Part shown: one piece after another, positions 8,740-20,644 of the stretch
Numbering within the stretch: position 1 is the first letter of the stretch
Layout: every line of letters begins with the position of its first letter
Origin: Trichomonas vaginalis G3
Taxonomy: Eukaryota; Parabasalia; Trichomonadida; Trichomonadidae
DNA length: 64,000 nucleotides
Assembly: GCF_026262505.1 (NCBI RefSeq)
Contig: NC_067205.1
Span: forward strand, 11,346,001-11,410,000
Direction: 5' to 3'
Program-made: the position numbers and the translations under genes
The notes under the pieces: model-generated
What the model was told of the DNA's origin: nothing
Databases searched by the model: none
Seen by the model: the letters and a program-made list of their open reading frames with translations, nothing else

Positions 8740-9611
8740 TTACGCTTGACTTTTTACAATTTGAACTTTGTTTGCGTAGATATGAATTCTGAAAGAAGTA
8801 TGAGGGTCTTGTATGACTTTGTACTTCTCCCATAGTTCATGTCTGTCAAACTTACCTGCCATGGACTCTTTCATAAGTTCCATGAAATCGTCTTCGACAA
8901 TCCGGGGAAAAGTACAATGTCAGTAAGTATTCTCTTTACATCCTTACTTAACTCTTTGCTGTCTGTACACAAATGACAACTGAGATGTTGAAGTGTCTGA
9001 GCTTCTTAAGAATTCGACACATATCTTGTTCTCTGTTCTTTAACAAAGGATGAGATGCAAAGTCGTCTAAAATAAGAAGACATCTATGAGGGTAAGTCTT
9101 CCAATCGTAAGATTGCAATTTCTTCGAAATGTATTCTATCTCTTTCTGTTTGTTTCTGAAGTGTTTCTTCTCTAATATTCTCTGCATTTCCTCATTTGGT
9201 CTTTAAACTTAGAATTTATATACTCATTTATAGCATTGTACTTCAAAACTCTTCTTTGGTACTTCTTTATCCAATCTAACAACTCAGAGTCTTTTATACA
9301 TACTAACTTAGACTTTTTTTATAATATCTTTGAACGAATTGACGGTTTGGTCAAATTGACCAGAAGTACTACAAATAACAACTAACTCATAGAATGGGTT
9401 CTTCTCATCTAGTTCTTGTTGTTGTGCAGCCATTTTAAGATAAGTGAAAGTCTTACCCGACCCAGGTGGTGCAATTAGACCTGTTATACCATCTGAGCAA
9501 ATAAGACTTGTCATGTATAGGCTTTATCTGAGCATTTTCTAATTTCACCTTGTTCTTGTTTAAAACATTCTCAAATTTCTTGTCAATGTCAGCAAACTTT
9601 TTTTCTAACAT
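8740..9611 (-). pseudogene. Packaging ATPase (A32/FtsK-HerA type), Polinton A
   Basis: The DNA-packaging ATPase of Polintons, which pumps the genome into the capsid in related viruses. A P-loop GSGKTFTYLKMAAQ and a Walker B region (CLLILDDFASHPLL) are visible, with a strong match along the whole length to the copy in Polinton B (31,161-32,033). It is divergent from the next gene, with a short AT-rich gap between the two starts. Fossil: a few interruptions. Confidence 0.85.
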
Positions 9612-9648
9612 ATTTTTTAGAAAAATTAAAATTTTTATCTTTTAGAAA

Positions 9649-10100
9649 ATGTCTTGCGATTTCGCTATCTATATTCGAGACAAGCTTTTCGACAGCAAAA
9701 CATCTGTCGACCATAAAATCTTACATAGTGTAAACAAGAAAGGGGAATTTGTTCTAAAGTTCTGTTTCTGGGAATATGACAAGAACCATAAAACATTAAG
9801 CAGAGCAGTCTTAAAATTTGTCAATGACAGACTTGTTGACAGAGATGACACCGATTGGAAAGATGAAGTCCAACAAAAGTTCTTAGAATGCAAAGAAGAC
9901 ACATGCGCTGTTCTTGAAGATGAAATAGAAAACAGAATAGAAGAGCTATTAAAGGACAAAGAACTTTTACATAAATATGGTTGCGCCAAATTTGACATAA
10001 CTCCACAGAGAAGAAGAAGAAAGAAAAGAAAGAAAAGAAAGTAGAAGAAGAGAAGAAAGAACCTGAACCAGTTCCAGAGAAAAAGAAATTTGACATGTAA
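9649..10100 (+). pseudogene. Conserved Polinton protein with basic tail
   Basis: Starts MSCDFAIYIRDKLFDSK and has about 115 conserved residues with many charged side chains, then a very basic Arg/Lys tract (RRRRKKRKKRK). Family not recognised. The basic tail suggests nucleic-acid contact or nuclear entry; that is inference. It is always beside, and divergent from, the packaging ATPase; in Polinton B its homologue is cut by the mariner edge. Fossil: about one interruption in the tail. Confidence 0.55.
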
Positions 10101-10114
10101 AAATAAAATTTTAT

Positions 10115-10525
10115 TTTTAGAACATTTCTGGGTCAATGTCAAATGTTCTCTTCCTCTTTAGGAGTAAACACTGGCTTAGACTCTAAAATCTTTTTACCCA
10201 ATTTACCCTTGAACTTCTACAACTTTAGACTCATAATATTCATAGTCGTCTGCTTTCTTTGGTTCATAAGGTATAACAAGTTTGTATGCTTTGCCTTCTT
10301 TAAGGTTTAAAACCTTCTGTCAAAACTTTCTTTGACTGCTAACAACCTTCTATGTCTAAGTCTTCAAATTTCGCACCATTTTTAGTCACAATAGCAAACT
10401 TAACTGTTCGATGTTCCAAACTTTGCTGAATGAAGACTTTTCAAAATGGTAGAAGTAAACATTCAAATATGTGAATGGGTCTAGTTTTCTTTAAGTCCTG
10501 ACATGTACTTGTTTACTGAGATGAA
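10115..10525 (-). pseudogene. Small degraded Polinton gene, unassigned
   Basis: Remains of a small minus-strand gene. Recognisable content includes GKAYKLVIPYEP and DDYEYYESKVVE. Nothing comparable lies elsewhere in the window, so I cannot name it. It precedes the helicase region. Fossil: several interruptions. Confidence 0.35.
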
Positions 10526-10589
10526 TTTTCGTCATCTTTTCTATCGGATAAAAAAATATTTTTTTTAAAATTTACTCAGAAAAATTATT

Positions 10590-10903
10590 TCTTTCTTATT
10601 TGCCATTCTGAACTTCGAAAAGATGTTTTATACCAGCATAGAATTTTTCTCTAGAGCTTGGTCCTTATATCGTTTTCATGACAATATTTTCTATATTCTT
10701 CATATAAAGCCTTTTTTCATACATTTCATAAGGACAATCTAACCAGAATAGCGCATATCCATTTTCGTTATCTAGGTCTCTATATGTTTCTTCTGTTTGT
10801 AGATTTCGCTTTCTCTATTTAGTTCTATGTCTATATATTGTGGCTTAAAAAGATGTGGGCAAGAAGGGTTTGGCGCTATGTAAAAAGTTAATTTTTCTGT
10901 CAT
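10590..10903 (-). pseudogene. Small Polinton gene, unassigned (MTEKLTFY)
   Basis: Starts MTEKLTFYIAPNPSCPHLFK with PQYIDIELNRE following. An AT-rich leader with a long A/T run lies before the start, like those of other Polinton core genes (TTTTCTATCGGATAAAAAAA occurs here and again near 10,540). No family recognised. Fossil: a few interruptions. Confidence 0.35.
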
Positions 10904-10929
10904 CTTTTCTATCGGATAAAAAAAATATT

Positions 10930-12174
10930 TTTTTTTAAATTTACTCAGAAAAATTTTTCTTTGTATATACACCATTCTGTACGTCTAAAAGACTTTTGAC
11001 ATTTGCCAAGAATGTTCGTTTAGACGCTGTCATATAACCATACTCTTGACAATATTGTTTATACGAATCGTACAATGACCTTTATCTAAACACTCAAAGT
11101 CAGTTTCATCTATGAACAGTTCATATACACTCTTGTTTGCTTCTAACAATGTTTGTCTCTCTTCGGTATGTGGAATTTGTCTTGGATTGAACTTAGAAAT
11201 ATCTAATGTCATGAAATATGAGAACAAGTGGTTGTAAAAGTCAGATGTCAAAGTTTCTGCTAAGTCGTCAAATATTCTGTATCTTGCATATGAGAATCTG
11301 ACGTTCTGACAACTACATATCTTCTGTCAGAACTTTCTAACTTCATCGGAACAGCATTGTTTGAAACCATAATGAAGTTTGCAACATTTTCACAAACTCT
11401 TTGGTCTTTATATTTTCTTTCACAACTCCAACTTTGTCTGTTATAAGACTCTTCAAAGCATCTGAGTTCAAAACTTTTGTTGTATCTATACTTTGAAGTT
11501 CGTTACATACTATAAGTTTCATATCTCTATTGAAGAGTTAAATTTACCAGCGATGTTTTCTAAGTTTGTCATATTCGGGTTCGAATAGCCTCTAAACAGT
11601 TTGCACAAAATATCTGTAAAGAATGTGTTCTTACCTGTTCTTGTTTTCCAATTATAATGAGAGCAGTTTCATTTTTAGCACTTGGATGTTGTAAGATGTT
11701 TGCAAAACCAACATAAGATATACTCATAAACCTTTTCGTTTCCATTGCATATAATTTCTTTGACATGGTCTAACCAAGCTTCTATAATATTTTCTTTCCA
11801 TTCTACTTGTTCATATTTATATCCAGTGAAGATAGAATAGAAGTTTGGAGAAGGTGTATAGAACTTTATACCACGAACTGAAAAAATCTTCTAACTTTGA
11901 CAATAAGATATCCGCCAAGCATCTAACATCTTCATGCCAACTTGTACAACTTTTATTTTCTTAAGTTTCTGTCTACATTCTTGTTCTGAAACTATTGTTG
12001 CTCTTGGTTTGTTAAAGACAACATCCCATTTTTCATGACATAACATTCTGGGGCAGAGTCGACATAAATGACTAAACGTTTCAAATTCTCGACTGCTTTG
12101 TTATAGTCTCTAAATGGACACATATTTCTGAACGCTTGGAAGTCATAAAAATCTGAAACATCTATTCTGTACAT
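10930..12174 (-). pseudogene. Superfamily 3 (D5-like) helicase, Polinton A
   Basis: A replication helicase of the superfamily 3, D5-like class found in Polintons and large DNA viruses. It starts MYRIDVSDFYDFQAF. The recognisable core is an ATP-binding region preceded by NETALIIIGKQ, with a downstream Asn-rich sensor-like stretch. The identification rests on that P-loop context and on its place between the capsid genes and the ATPase. Fossil: several interruptions; no second copy in this window for comparison. Confidence 0.55.
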
Positions 12175-12200
12175 TTTTATAAAAATAAAAAAATATTTTT

Positions 12201-12890
12201 TTATTCTTGAGCTATTTGTTGTTCTTGAGCTATTTGTTGCATTTGTTGTTCTTGAGCTATTTGTTGTTGAAGTTGTTCTTGTAATACAATACTTTCACCA
12301 GTTGCATCTTCCAATTCGAAACTTTCTGCCGTCATTGACAAATACATAGGACATAAAAGTTTTACAGGAACAAAGTTTGCGTCAACTAAGGTTAAGTTTA
12401 TGTTTGCTAAAGTGTTTGAGTTTACTAAAGCTGAAAACTCTGCATTCGAATGAACAATAGGCAAACCAGCAGAGAAAGTATTGTTTATACGCATAAGTAT
12501 CTTTTGGTCATAGTAGTTTCTGTCGACATTCGAATAGCACTTTGAACCTAAGTTTGAAACAATATATAAGATTGGTGTGCTTAAAGTCAATGGAACAGAC
12601 ATTCCTTGTATGACACCTTTTCCTGTTATAGGAAACTGTTGGTAGTAAAAACCAGATATAAGTTTTGTATTATAGCTCATATTGTTTATAGTAAACTCAG
12701 TCGGACATCCAAACATAATGAAACCTGCTCTAGTTGCAGTACATGTTACACCCGTCCTTAAAGTATTAAATAAGTCAACAAAACCTGTTGGTGGTATATC
12801 TGAGTAAGTATCTTCAAAGGAGTATTTTTTACCATTCACAACAATAAAATCTTCTGGTGTCAAAAGAGCAAAACAGGCTTTAGTCGTCAT
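12201..12890 (-). pseudogene. Minor capsid (penton) protein, Polinton A
   Basis: About 230 residues from MTTKACFALLTPEDF, with alternating hydrophobic strands expected of a single jelly-roll, a segment NINLTLVDANFVPVKLLC typical of the last strands of Polinton penton proteins, and a low-complexity tail of IAQEQQ repeats. Known Polintons encode a single jelly-roll penton near the double jelly-roll major capsid protein, as here. A mariner sits about 90 bases before this start, at or next to the 5' end of the gene. Fossil: interrupted by that insertion. Confidence 0.55.
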
Positions 12891-12981
12891 TGTGTTTAAG
12901 GTTAGTTTACAATATCGTCCTTGAGGACTTTGTAAGTTTGTTGTTGTAGAATTATATGACTCAGGGTTTTTAGTCGTAATA

Positions 12982-14285
12982 TAGGGTGTCCAAAGGTGCG
13001 TTTAGCACAGCGCTCTATATGAGACTATTAAAGGAGATATATGCTGATTATAAATATATAATAAAAAATATGAATATGTGTATATGATGAGTATGTTGTA
13101 TTTTGGCGCCATGCCGGGATATAAAATGAATTTTGAGACAAGAGGCGGTTTCGCGGGAAATTTTGGCGGGATTTTTTTCATTTTTTTAATGAATCATAAA
13201 GAAAACATCCTCGCTCTTGCAAAAAAATGCAAAGACTGTAAAAAAATCTACTAGACATTGGTAAAATGCTTCGGTATGGATGCTCCTAGCTATTCCACTG
13301 TAACGTATCATGTTAGGATGTATCACTTCATGAACAAAAAGGCGCCCATCATAAAAATTGACAAAAAATCGCCGGATCAAAGAAAAATCAAAGCAATTCT
13401 TCAAGCGCTAGATGAAGACCCATGAGCATCACTCAGAAGGATAGAGGAGATGACAAAGATACCACGTACAACAGTCAGTTATTATCTGCACAATTATTTG
13501 AACTACAAACTAGCGTATACACGTTGGGTTCCGCACAACCTTAATTCAGTTCAAAAAAAATCTAGAGTCCAATCTTCGAAAGAGCTCCTCTCTATATTGG
13601 GTGCGTATCAATCCAAGAAGTTTCGCTTTTTAGTAACAGGGGACGAGTCTTGGTTTCAATATGCAACAGAAGCCAAAATCATGTGGATCCCGAAGGATGA
13701 AAATCCGCAAACATTCCCGAAGAAAAAAATTGACACACCAATGATGATGTTGTCGGTTTTTTGGGGCGTGAATGGCATCATCGCAATTGATATTCTTCAA
13801 AAACCTAATACGATGAATGCTCAGTATCTAATTGACAATGTTCTTACTCAAATTATCAATTCTGATGAGTTTGAGAAATCCAAACAACAAAAACAAAAGT
13901 TTGCAATTCATTTTGATAATTCAAGAGTTCACAAAAGTCATAAGGTAATGAATTACTTGGTGGAAAACAATGTCAAAGTTGTTCCAAACCCAATTTATTC
14001 ACCTGATATTGCACCCTCTGACTTTTATTTATTCGGCACGCTAAAAAAGAGAGCTGAAGGACGCGAATTCGCGAGTCCAGATGATCTTGAAAATTTTGTA
14101 AGAGAGCAATTTGAGCAATTTTCTCATGATGATTTAAAGCGTGTCTTTCAAGCCTGGATCGATCGCTGCGAACGCGTGATTGAATCCAATGGTGATTATA
14201 TTTAAATAAACTTTATATATATGTAACTTGTTTATTTCTATTCGCAGTATTCAGGTTTGTGCTAAACACACCTTTGGACACCCTA
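12982..14285 (+). mobile_element. Tvmar1-type mariner transposon, copy 1
   Basis: A 1304-bp Tc1/mariner element. The terminal inverted repeats start TAGGGTGTCCAAAGGTG and a TA duplication flanks it (12,980-12,981 and 14,286-14,287). Length and protein fit the Tvmar1 family known from T. vaginalis. It lies inside Polinton A next to the penton gene. It is nearly identical to the copy at 29,521-30,824, so both are recent. Confidence 0.95.
13189..14205 (+). pseudogene. Mariner transposase, two premature stops
   Basis: A 339-codon mariner transposase frame. The N-terminal helix-turn-helix half is followed by the catalytic half with VTGDESWF (first Asp), IHFDNSRVHKS (second Asp) and SPDIAPSDFYLFGTLKK (third acidic region), the D,D34D mariner pattern. 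Two in-frame stops lie in the first quarter (TAG at 13,252 and TGA at 13,423), at places where the other copy has sense codons, so this copy cannot make a full enzyme. The frame from 13,450 to the end is open. Confidence 0.95.
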
Positions 14286-14323
14286 TAGTATAAACCATTG
14301 TGTCTTCTGCCATTTATATATAT

Positions 14324-14554
14324 TTAAAAGTTTTTCTGAAAGTGGAGAAGAACTTCATCTAAACTTTCACATGGCGTTTCTTGAAGTTCTCTGTCTAAGA
14401 AGTTCAAATATTTTGTAAAGACATAGAACTTTCCTTTGTCTACACGAACAAACAAAACAGGGTCTTTCATATCGTTCAAAAGTGTGTAAAGTCCTTTACA
14501 TGAAATAAAGTCTATATTATTTTTCTTCAAACATCTTTCAAGAAGTTTTGACAT
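14324..14554 (-). CDS. Small Polinton protein, 76 residues
   Basis: Begins MSKLLERCLKKNNIDFISCK and ends CESLDEVLLHFQKNF. A short, possibly helical protein of unknown function. A gene ending in EFDTVEEVLDRYYKLL stands next to the penton gene in Polinton C (56,874-57,007), so this small gene is probably a conserved neighbour of the penton across both lineages. As read it looks whole. Confidence 0.5.
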   Translation of the reverse strand: MSKLLERCLKKNNIDFISCKGLYTLLNDMKDPVLFVRVDKGKFYVFTKYLNFLDRELQETPCESLDEVLLHFQKNF

Positions 14555-14560
14555 TTTTAC

Positions 14561-15141
14561 TTAGCAAATAAATTTTAATGAAATGTTGTGGTCGTCAAAT
14601 ATTTTTATGACGTCTGGGAAACTATACTTTAAGTTCAACGTTTCACCTCCTTTCATAACGTATATCTTGTCAATGACATTATATGAAACACCACAGCAAC
14701 TAACGTCGGGTTCTATTTCTTTGATGTTTATATCGTCTGCCTCTGTCAAAAGTTTCAATAGTTCTTTCAAAACTTCATGAGGTGCAATGACATATGAGTT
14801 CACTTTTACAGGTTGTGTTCGACCAAGTTTAACATTATACCTAAAGCTTGACAAATCTTCTCCTGAGTTTGAAGTTTGTCTTTCAGTTGTTGGTAGTCGT
14901 TTCGAATATCTGCAACAGAACTTAAGTCTCTGCTAACTTCAGGGTATGTTGGTTGTTCTTTTACAGGAACTATTGTTATACCATCTTGGTCTTTGTATGG
15001 TTTCCCCACTTCAACATCTCTGTCTTTGACATTGACAACAACACTTTGACTGTTTGTTTGAGTTGGTGAATTTAACTTCACATCTGCCACCGCCATTAAA
15101 CCTTTTGAAACACTTACGCTTCTATTTTTCGGAAATGACAT
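14561..15141 (-). pseudogene. Conserved Polinton protein with CCG motif
   Basis: Starts MSFPKNRSVSVSKG. A Ser/Val-rich disordered first part is followed by a helical part (DIRNDYQQLKDKLQTQEK) and a compact end with EPDVSCCGVSYNVIDKIYV. The homologue in Polinton C (56,264-56,877) keeps the same end, DPEIECCGQT, in a similar setting near the penton gene. Function unknown. Fossil: about one interruption. Confidence 0.5.
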
Positions 15142-15145
15142 TTTA

Positions 15146-15480
15146 CTTAGAATAAAAGATGACGTATTTGAGTATCTCTTCGAATTGAAGCAGAACAAAG
15201 TTTACACACACAAACAATACAAATACATTGACAGAATAGTTCTTTATACAAACAATGGAAAATGTTATAGAATAGCAGTCTTTGCTGAACCAAAATATTT
15301 TCATAAAGCAAAGAAAGTTGGTATAACTGAAATGGTGAAAGTTCTTGAAGCAGACAAAAATATAACTTCAAAACTTACAGATATTTCTAAAGGAAAGTTT
15401 ATAATACAATATTATGTCAAAACTGGCGTACTGTCAATATTTGACGGAGAGAAGTCAGTTCAAGAACAACTTACTGACCT
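15146..15480 (+). pseudogene. Small Polinton gene between capsid genes, unassigned
   Basis: A plus-strand frame of about 110 codons with DDVFEYLFELKQNKVYTHKQ near its beginning and GKCYRIAVFAEPKYF later. It stands between the minus-strand CCG gene and the end of the major capsid gene, overlapping the latter by about 25 bases. No clear start codon and no family recognised. Fossil. Confidence 0.35.
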
Positions 15481-17079
15481 GCTGCTGCCAAAACTGCTCG
15501 ATGGAAGCTGTCGTTATGCCAATCTGAGGAGCCCCAGCAGGTTTCATCGAACGAATCTTCAAAAGAGCATCTTCCGTGAAAAGTGCTATTGGTTTTGTAA
15601 ACTTCTTTGCTTTCAATTCATCTGGACCGTCTCTGTCACCAGTAATATTGTATTTGAACTGTACCAACAGTTGAAATACCACCCATAAAGTCTTCTGAGT
15701 CAGCAAATGGAATGCTAAGCCAAAAAGTTTGAACGGTCTCCATTTGTATATTGAGTTTTTGACCTCCTGTATGAGTCCATACTTTTCACATATGGCATAA
15801 TAGACTTTGCATTTGAGGGTTATGGTTGTTGTGAAATTGTTGTTAAAGTTCATAGCATCTAATGTCAAGTTGTATGACCTCATATCCTCAACTGTAGAAT
15901 ATTCTTCTCTTGGATAATATTTGCCATCTATGTTTATATGATATTTAATACCGGGGTTGTAGAAACAAGAATAGTCATTTATAGTTCGTCTGAACAGTAC
16001 AAACATAGTATCTGCATGTTTCATTGCAGTTGTTAAAGCAATATCTGTTCTTGCACCTGGGTCAGCACTTTGGTTTCCAACTTCACCTGCAAAGTCTTTG
16101 ACAGATATTTGGTGTATAGGGAACATAAGTGGAACTGCAATATATTTGGCAGCTAAAGCATTTGAAATATCTGGGTCCAACATATAGACTGCAAGTCTGC
16201 TTTCTATTCTCTTGCATTCAAATTTTTCGCATGTAAACTTAACTGGGTCCCAAGCAGTTCCAGCAGCATTGAAATAATAGTTTACTTCAGTGTTGAAGTT
16301 TGAGAAACCAAAGTCTAAGTCAACTTTGTCTTTGCAAAAGTCGGCGAATGACGTTTTATTTGTTCCCTCTACGTCTGTAATGCTGAATGGGTCTTGCGTT
16401 GGTGCAATGACTAAGTTATTTTTGCTTGGAGTAAGTTCGATAGAAATTTTTCCTGCCCAGTTTGGCAAGTATCTTAAAAACCTGAAGATGAGGAAAGATG
16501 ACAAAGGAACTCTAAGTTTCAGTTTTACTTTGGTTACTGCTGCTGCAGTTTTCCAGAAAGGTTAACATAAACTCCTGGAACGTTAGGGTCAAGTCTTCTT
16601 ATTTTCTCAATAGTTGCATACTGGTCTGTTTGTTCTCTAGCTTGTGGTTGTACTGAGTTTCTCAAAGCGAACCATTCATAGTTTGCCCATGTTACTGTTT
16701 GAACTAAGTCAGAGTTAGAATATATCTTATATCCCATGAAAACTTCTGGAGCATATTGGTATCCGACATAGAAAAATTCCATTGCAACCTTTCTTGTCAG
16801 ACAACTTGGCAGAAGGTTTTATTTCAATGTCTTGTTCCACGTATAAGAATGAGTTGTCAATAGAAATATATGAAACCTGTCGCAAGCAATATCTACTGTT
16901 GTTGAAGAACCTTCTCCAAACTCACCTACGTTTCCATAAGAAACAGCAGTTGTATATTCGTAAGTTCCAGGAACTATTTCTGACCTTCTAATGGCATTGT
17001 CGCATTCGTTATACCATTCGGAAACATTTCCATTCATGGCATCCAAAACTGTTGGCGTTATATTCTGAGCGGCGTACAT
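15455..17079 (-). pseudogene. Major capsid protein (double jelly-roll), Polinton A
   Basis: The double jelly-roll major capsid protein of Polintons. The first part reads MYAAQNITPTVLDAMNGNVS, later stretches include LPNWAGKISIELTPSKNNLV and YYNFAA-like strands typical of the family, and the C-terminal part has SCFYNPGIKYHINIDGKYYP. Length (about 540 codons) fits Polinton major capsid proteins. It sits between the penton and the internal structural genes. Fossil: about three interruptions. Confidence 0.65.
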
Positions 17080-17080
17080 T

Positions 17081-17310
17081 TCATATGGGTAAAAATATAG
17101 AATAGTTGGATTTATTTGTCATAATTGTTTTCGGACCAAGCTTTACTTTCTTCCTGACTGAGTTTTTAACTCTTCTTTTTCCTTCATTGCCACTACTTTC
17201 ACTAGATGAAGTTACTTCTTCACTATTTTCACTTTGTTCTACTCTTCTTCTTTGGTGTCGCTTTTGGTAACTTGCCCTCTGCTTCAAGTTGTTTGCATCT
17301 TTGCCTCATG
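17081..17310 (-). pseudogene. Short basic protein beside major capsid gene
   Basis: A strongly basic, Ser/Glu-containing short reading region just before the major capsid gene, with SYQKRHQRRRVEQSE and GKRRVKNSVRKKVKLGP. Composition resembles small core or nuclear-localised proteins. It could also be the tail of the larger structural gene next door. No family recognised. Fossil. Confidence 0.3.
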
Positions 17311-17311
17311 T

Positions 17312-19456
17312 TCACCTAGTATGTTGTAAATTTCCCATGTCCTTTTGCCTTGGGCTCTGGTCGCCCATCTCAGGTAACCTATATCCTAGAAAGATTTTGT
17401 CATAGTTTGTATTTGAGTCTTCGCGTATTGTTTGCATGACTCTTTCCTGAGTTTCCGGTTCAAGCTCTTCAAACAGAGCTTGTCCATATGGAATAAGCTC
17501 GTTTCCAAATATATGTTTTTGTAGCCATTCTGGTTTTCTTTCCATGTTACCAACAATATCTTTTGTGAATGGGAAAGCTTTTACCCAATGTTTCAGTCTT
17601 GCGTCATTTATTTCTGTAGTTGGTTTTATTTTGTCAAGGAACATGTTTTTCAATACTAACATTTCATTTGGTACTGTCCATTTGAGTTTTCTTAAATATT
17701 CATCCCTTCTCGTTCATTGTCTGCAAAGTAAGTTTTTATGACATTTTGTAAACTTTCGTTTGCAAGGTCATGTACAATAGGTTTCTTCCTTCTCTATCCC
17801 TAACTTTCTTTCTAAACTCTTCACCAAAATACCATCTTTATGGTTCTGTGTAGTTCTTTGAGATAAATGTTCTAGAACGTCAGGTGTTATATTTCCATCA
17901 GCCATGTTCATTTCATACTGGTCCAAAATATCTGCATCTTTCATATCTTTCAATGGCATTAAAGCCGCGCTGAAAATACCAGCTAAATCTGGTTCACCAT
18001 TCACTTCCATTGCGTCTACAACTTCTTGGAATTGAGGTTGTAAGTTTATGAACCACCTATCCGGGTTAGCTTTATGACCCATCTCATTGTAGTTCCATAG
18101 TCTGCAGAAACAAAAGTAGGTTTGTTTCCATCTTGGTTAGGTTCTGAATGAACTTTAAACAATGTTTCATTTCTATATGTTTGTTGAAATTTAACCTTTT
18201 ATTTTCACCGAGTTCAGCCAAAGATTGAACGTTATATGGTCGTAAGTAAAAAGGGTTGTTGTATTTGTGTACATTTTCTTTCAGTACTTCCATTCTATGC
18301 TGAATATTTTCATCTGGTGTTGGAGTCTTTTGTATGTCGGCAAACATTTTCGATATTCTTCTACTATGTCAGCCGAATTTTTCTTAGACTCTTGGAAAGA
18401 TTCCATATTCTCCGCATACTCTTGTTGAGGGTCAAGATTTTTCGGCTGTTCCAAATCTTCATCTAGTTCTGTGAAGTTAGTTTCCAAAGGAGGGACTTGT
18501 TCGTTTCCTTCAGGCTCTTCTAGCTGTTGTTGCTGAACTATTTCTTCCATGTCTGGTTGTATCTGAACTTCTTCCTGTGGAGTTTCTTGTACCTCATCTG
18601 CTGGCATTTCATATATTCCGAGACCGTTTTCAACAAGTTCCCTATTTAAGTCATCCGCATTCATAAGCCTTTGTTCTTTCGTTCCGTCTCTATTTTTTAC
18701 GCGTTTCATGAAGAGAGTTGAATTGTCATTTAGCTCTGACACCAAATATCTCGGAGTAAATTCGTTCATGTCATTTGGATGATATGCTATTAAATCATAT
18801 CCCTTAGCGAGCTTGTATTTTCCAGGTTTGAAATTATATCCCATTTGGTGCTGAACCATAAAGCTAAATAGGTTCGGGTCAGTATTTCCTTCCTTGAACT
18901 TTCGAATAGCTTCTTTATATCTGTCACTAAAGTCAATAGTATCTGGGTAACCATAGTCTTCTTTAAGCATTTTTAAGAATTCTTGGTTTCCTTGTTCTCT
19001 ACTTCTTTTATGTCCTTGCTCTGTTTGTGGTTGTTGTTGTGCAGGGTTTTGAACTGTTGGTTGTGGTGCAGTGTTTTGAACTGTTGGTTGTGGTGCAGTG
19101 TTTTGAACTGTTGGTTGTGGTGCAGTGTTTTGAACTGTTGGTTGTTGTGTTGGTTGTTGTGTTGGTTTTGGTGCATGCCTGTGTCTGTGTCCATGTGACG
19201 ATGTAAATGTTTTAGGTAGTCCTGGTGCAGGTGCTTCTCTTGGAGGGTTTGGTGGTATATAAGTTCCACCAGCTGGCACATATGTTCCATCTGCAGCATA
19301 ATGTCCTACCTGACTTTTCGTTCTTAAGAAAGCATTTACTAGGTCTGTTTTGGTCTGTTGTAACTCTTTTTCTTGACTTTCCACAACAGTTGCTCTAACG
19401 GCGTCATAGGCACTTTGAACTGCCTGTCTCGTTGCTGCATCTGTTATTTTCGTCAT
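17312..19456 (-). pseudogene. Large internal structural protein with PQPTVQNTA repeats
   Basis: A long minus-strand gene starting MTKITDAATRQAVQSAYDAV. After a helical start comes a Pro/Gln-rich region with four 9-residue repeats of PTVQNTAPQ (27-bp units at about 19,040-19,150), then a folded region around LLKEDYGYPDTIDFSDRYKE, an acidic Glu/Gln stretch and a C-terminal helical domain (GHKANPDRWFINLQPQFQEV). Position upstream of the major capsid gene suggests an internal virion protein. Fossil: a few interruptions. Confidence 0.5.
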
Positions 19457-20432
19457 ATTTTGTGCTACTTCTCTTAACTCTCTTGTCGAAACCTTCAGAC
19501 TTCAGTTTCTTTCCAGATGAGAAGTCGTTCACTAGTTTCACCTTACTATGAAGAGCTTCGAAGGCGTTCTTAAAGTCAGCATTCATTAAAGCTTCATTTG
19601 AACTGTCTTCATCCGCTTGTATTTTTGTCCTTATTGACCCTATAAGTTGGGCTGCTTTAGCGTTGGCTTGGGCATCTAACCAGTCATTGTTAGCTTTTAT
19701 ATATTCTGCGCTTTTCATTGCCTTTTGCATGGCTGCGTCGTTATTTTTACTTTCTTGTGCTAAGTTTTCATACTGTACGGTTTGGTTTTGCAACTGTAAA
19801 AGTTTTTCTGCCTTTACATTTGCTTCAACTTCTTTTTTATACTCATCGCTATCCATATATGTCTTCAGGGCTTTTTGTTTTATCTCTTCATCTTTCAGTA
19901 CTTTATATTGAGTAGTATGGTTTTTCAAATTTATAACATCTTGTTCCATTTTTGCTACTTCTGCTGCTTTTTCTGACACTTTTTTCGCATATTCCTCTGT
20001 ACTTAGTTCTTTCAGTTGTTCTTCTTTCTTCTTTTTCTCTACGTTTAACTCATTGAGTTTCTTTGTGTGTCTGTCATATTCTAGTTTCTTTTCGTTTTCA
20101 CTTATTTGTTTCTGTATGTCTATGTTTGACTTTTTGACATCTGTTATTTGATTTTTGAGTGAACTCAAATTCATTTGACTTTGAGGGTTATAAGCTGTTC
20201 CGTCTGCAGCTCCACCATAGCCTGCCATTTTCGCTAAAAGTGCCGCTCTTAAACCTCCACTCTGTGCACCAATAACTCGGTTTAAGAGCATAGGGTTGCT
20301 TGACATTTGTTGCAACATAGTGGGGTCATTCATTATTTGTTGTTGCAACTGTTGTTGTGGTGTCAGTTTTACTATTGGATGTTTCAATGCTCTCTTCCTC
20401 TTACGTATATTCTTACGTAGCTTACGTGGCAT
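19404..20432 (-). pseudogene. Coiled-coil structural protein at Polinton A end
   Basis: Starts MPRKLRKNIRKRKRALKHP, a very basic head, followed by a Gln/Met-rich segment (PQQQLQQQIMNDPTMLQQM), a GAQSGGLRA stretch, then about 200 residues of Lys/Glu/Ala-rich coiled coil (SENEKKLEYDRHTKKLNELN). The basic head and coiled coil suit an internal core or scaffold protein. It is the last gene before the TIR and overlaps the next structural gene. Fossil, with about one interruption near its end. Confidence 0.5.
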
Positions 20433-20644
20433 TTTAAGTGAAGTAAAAAAGCGGTTTTTGACAGATGTTTATATGACACTTTTTGTTCAGCACAAAAAAC
20501 TACTCGGTCAAAGTGTTGTCAGTTTTGTAAAATAACCGTCCGATCTCATTCTATAAGGGGGAAAAGGCTTCTCAAAGTATACTTCCTTGGAACGCCGGTA
20601 ACTTTTCCTGTAGCGACGATAGACCCTTACTTGTCCGGACAAAG

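Noticed and set aside
8209-8749. Many long overlapping frames on both strands (up to 171 codons)
   Set aside because: The 24-bp unit has no stop in any frame; the repetitive FFLSEGKFFPV-type peptides are by-products of the array.
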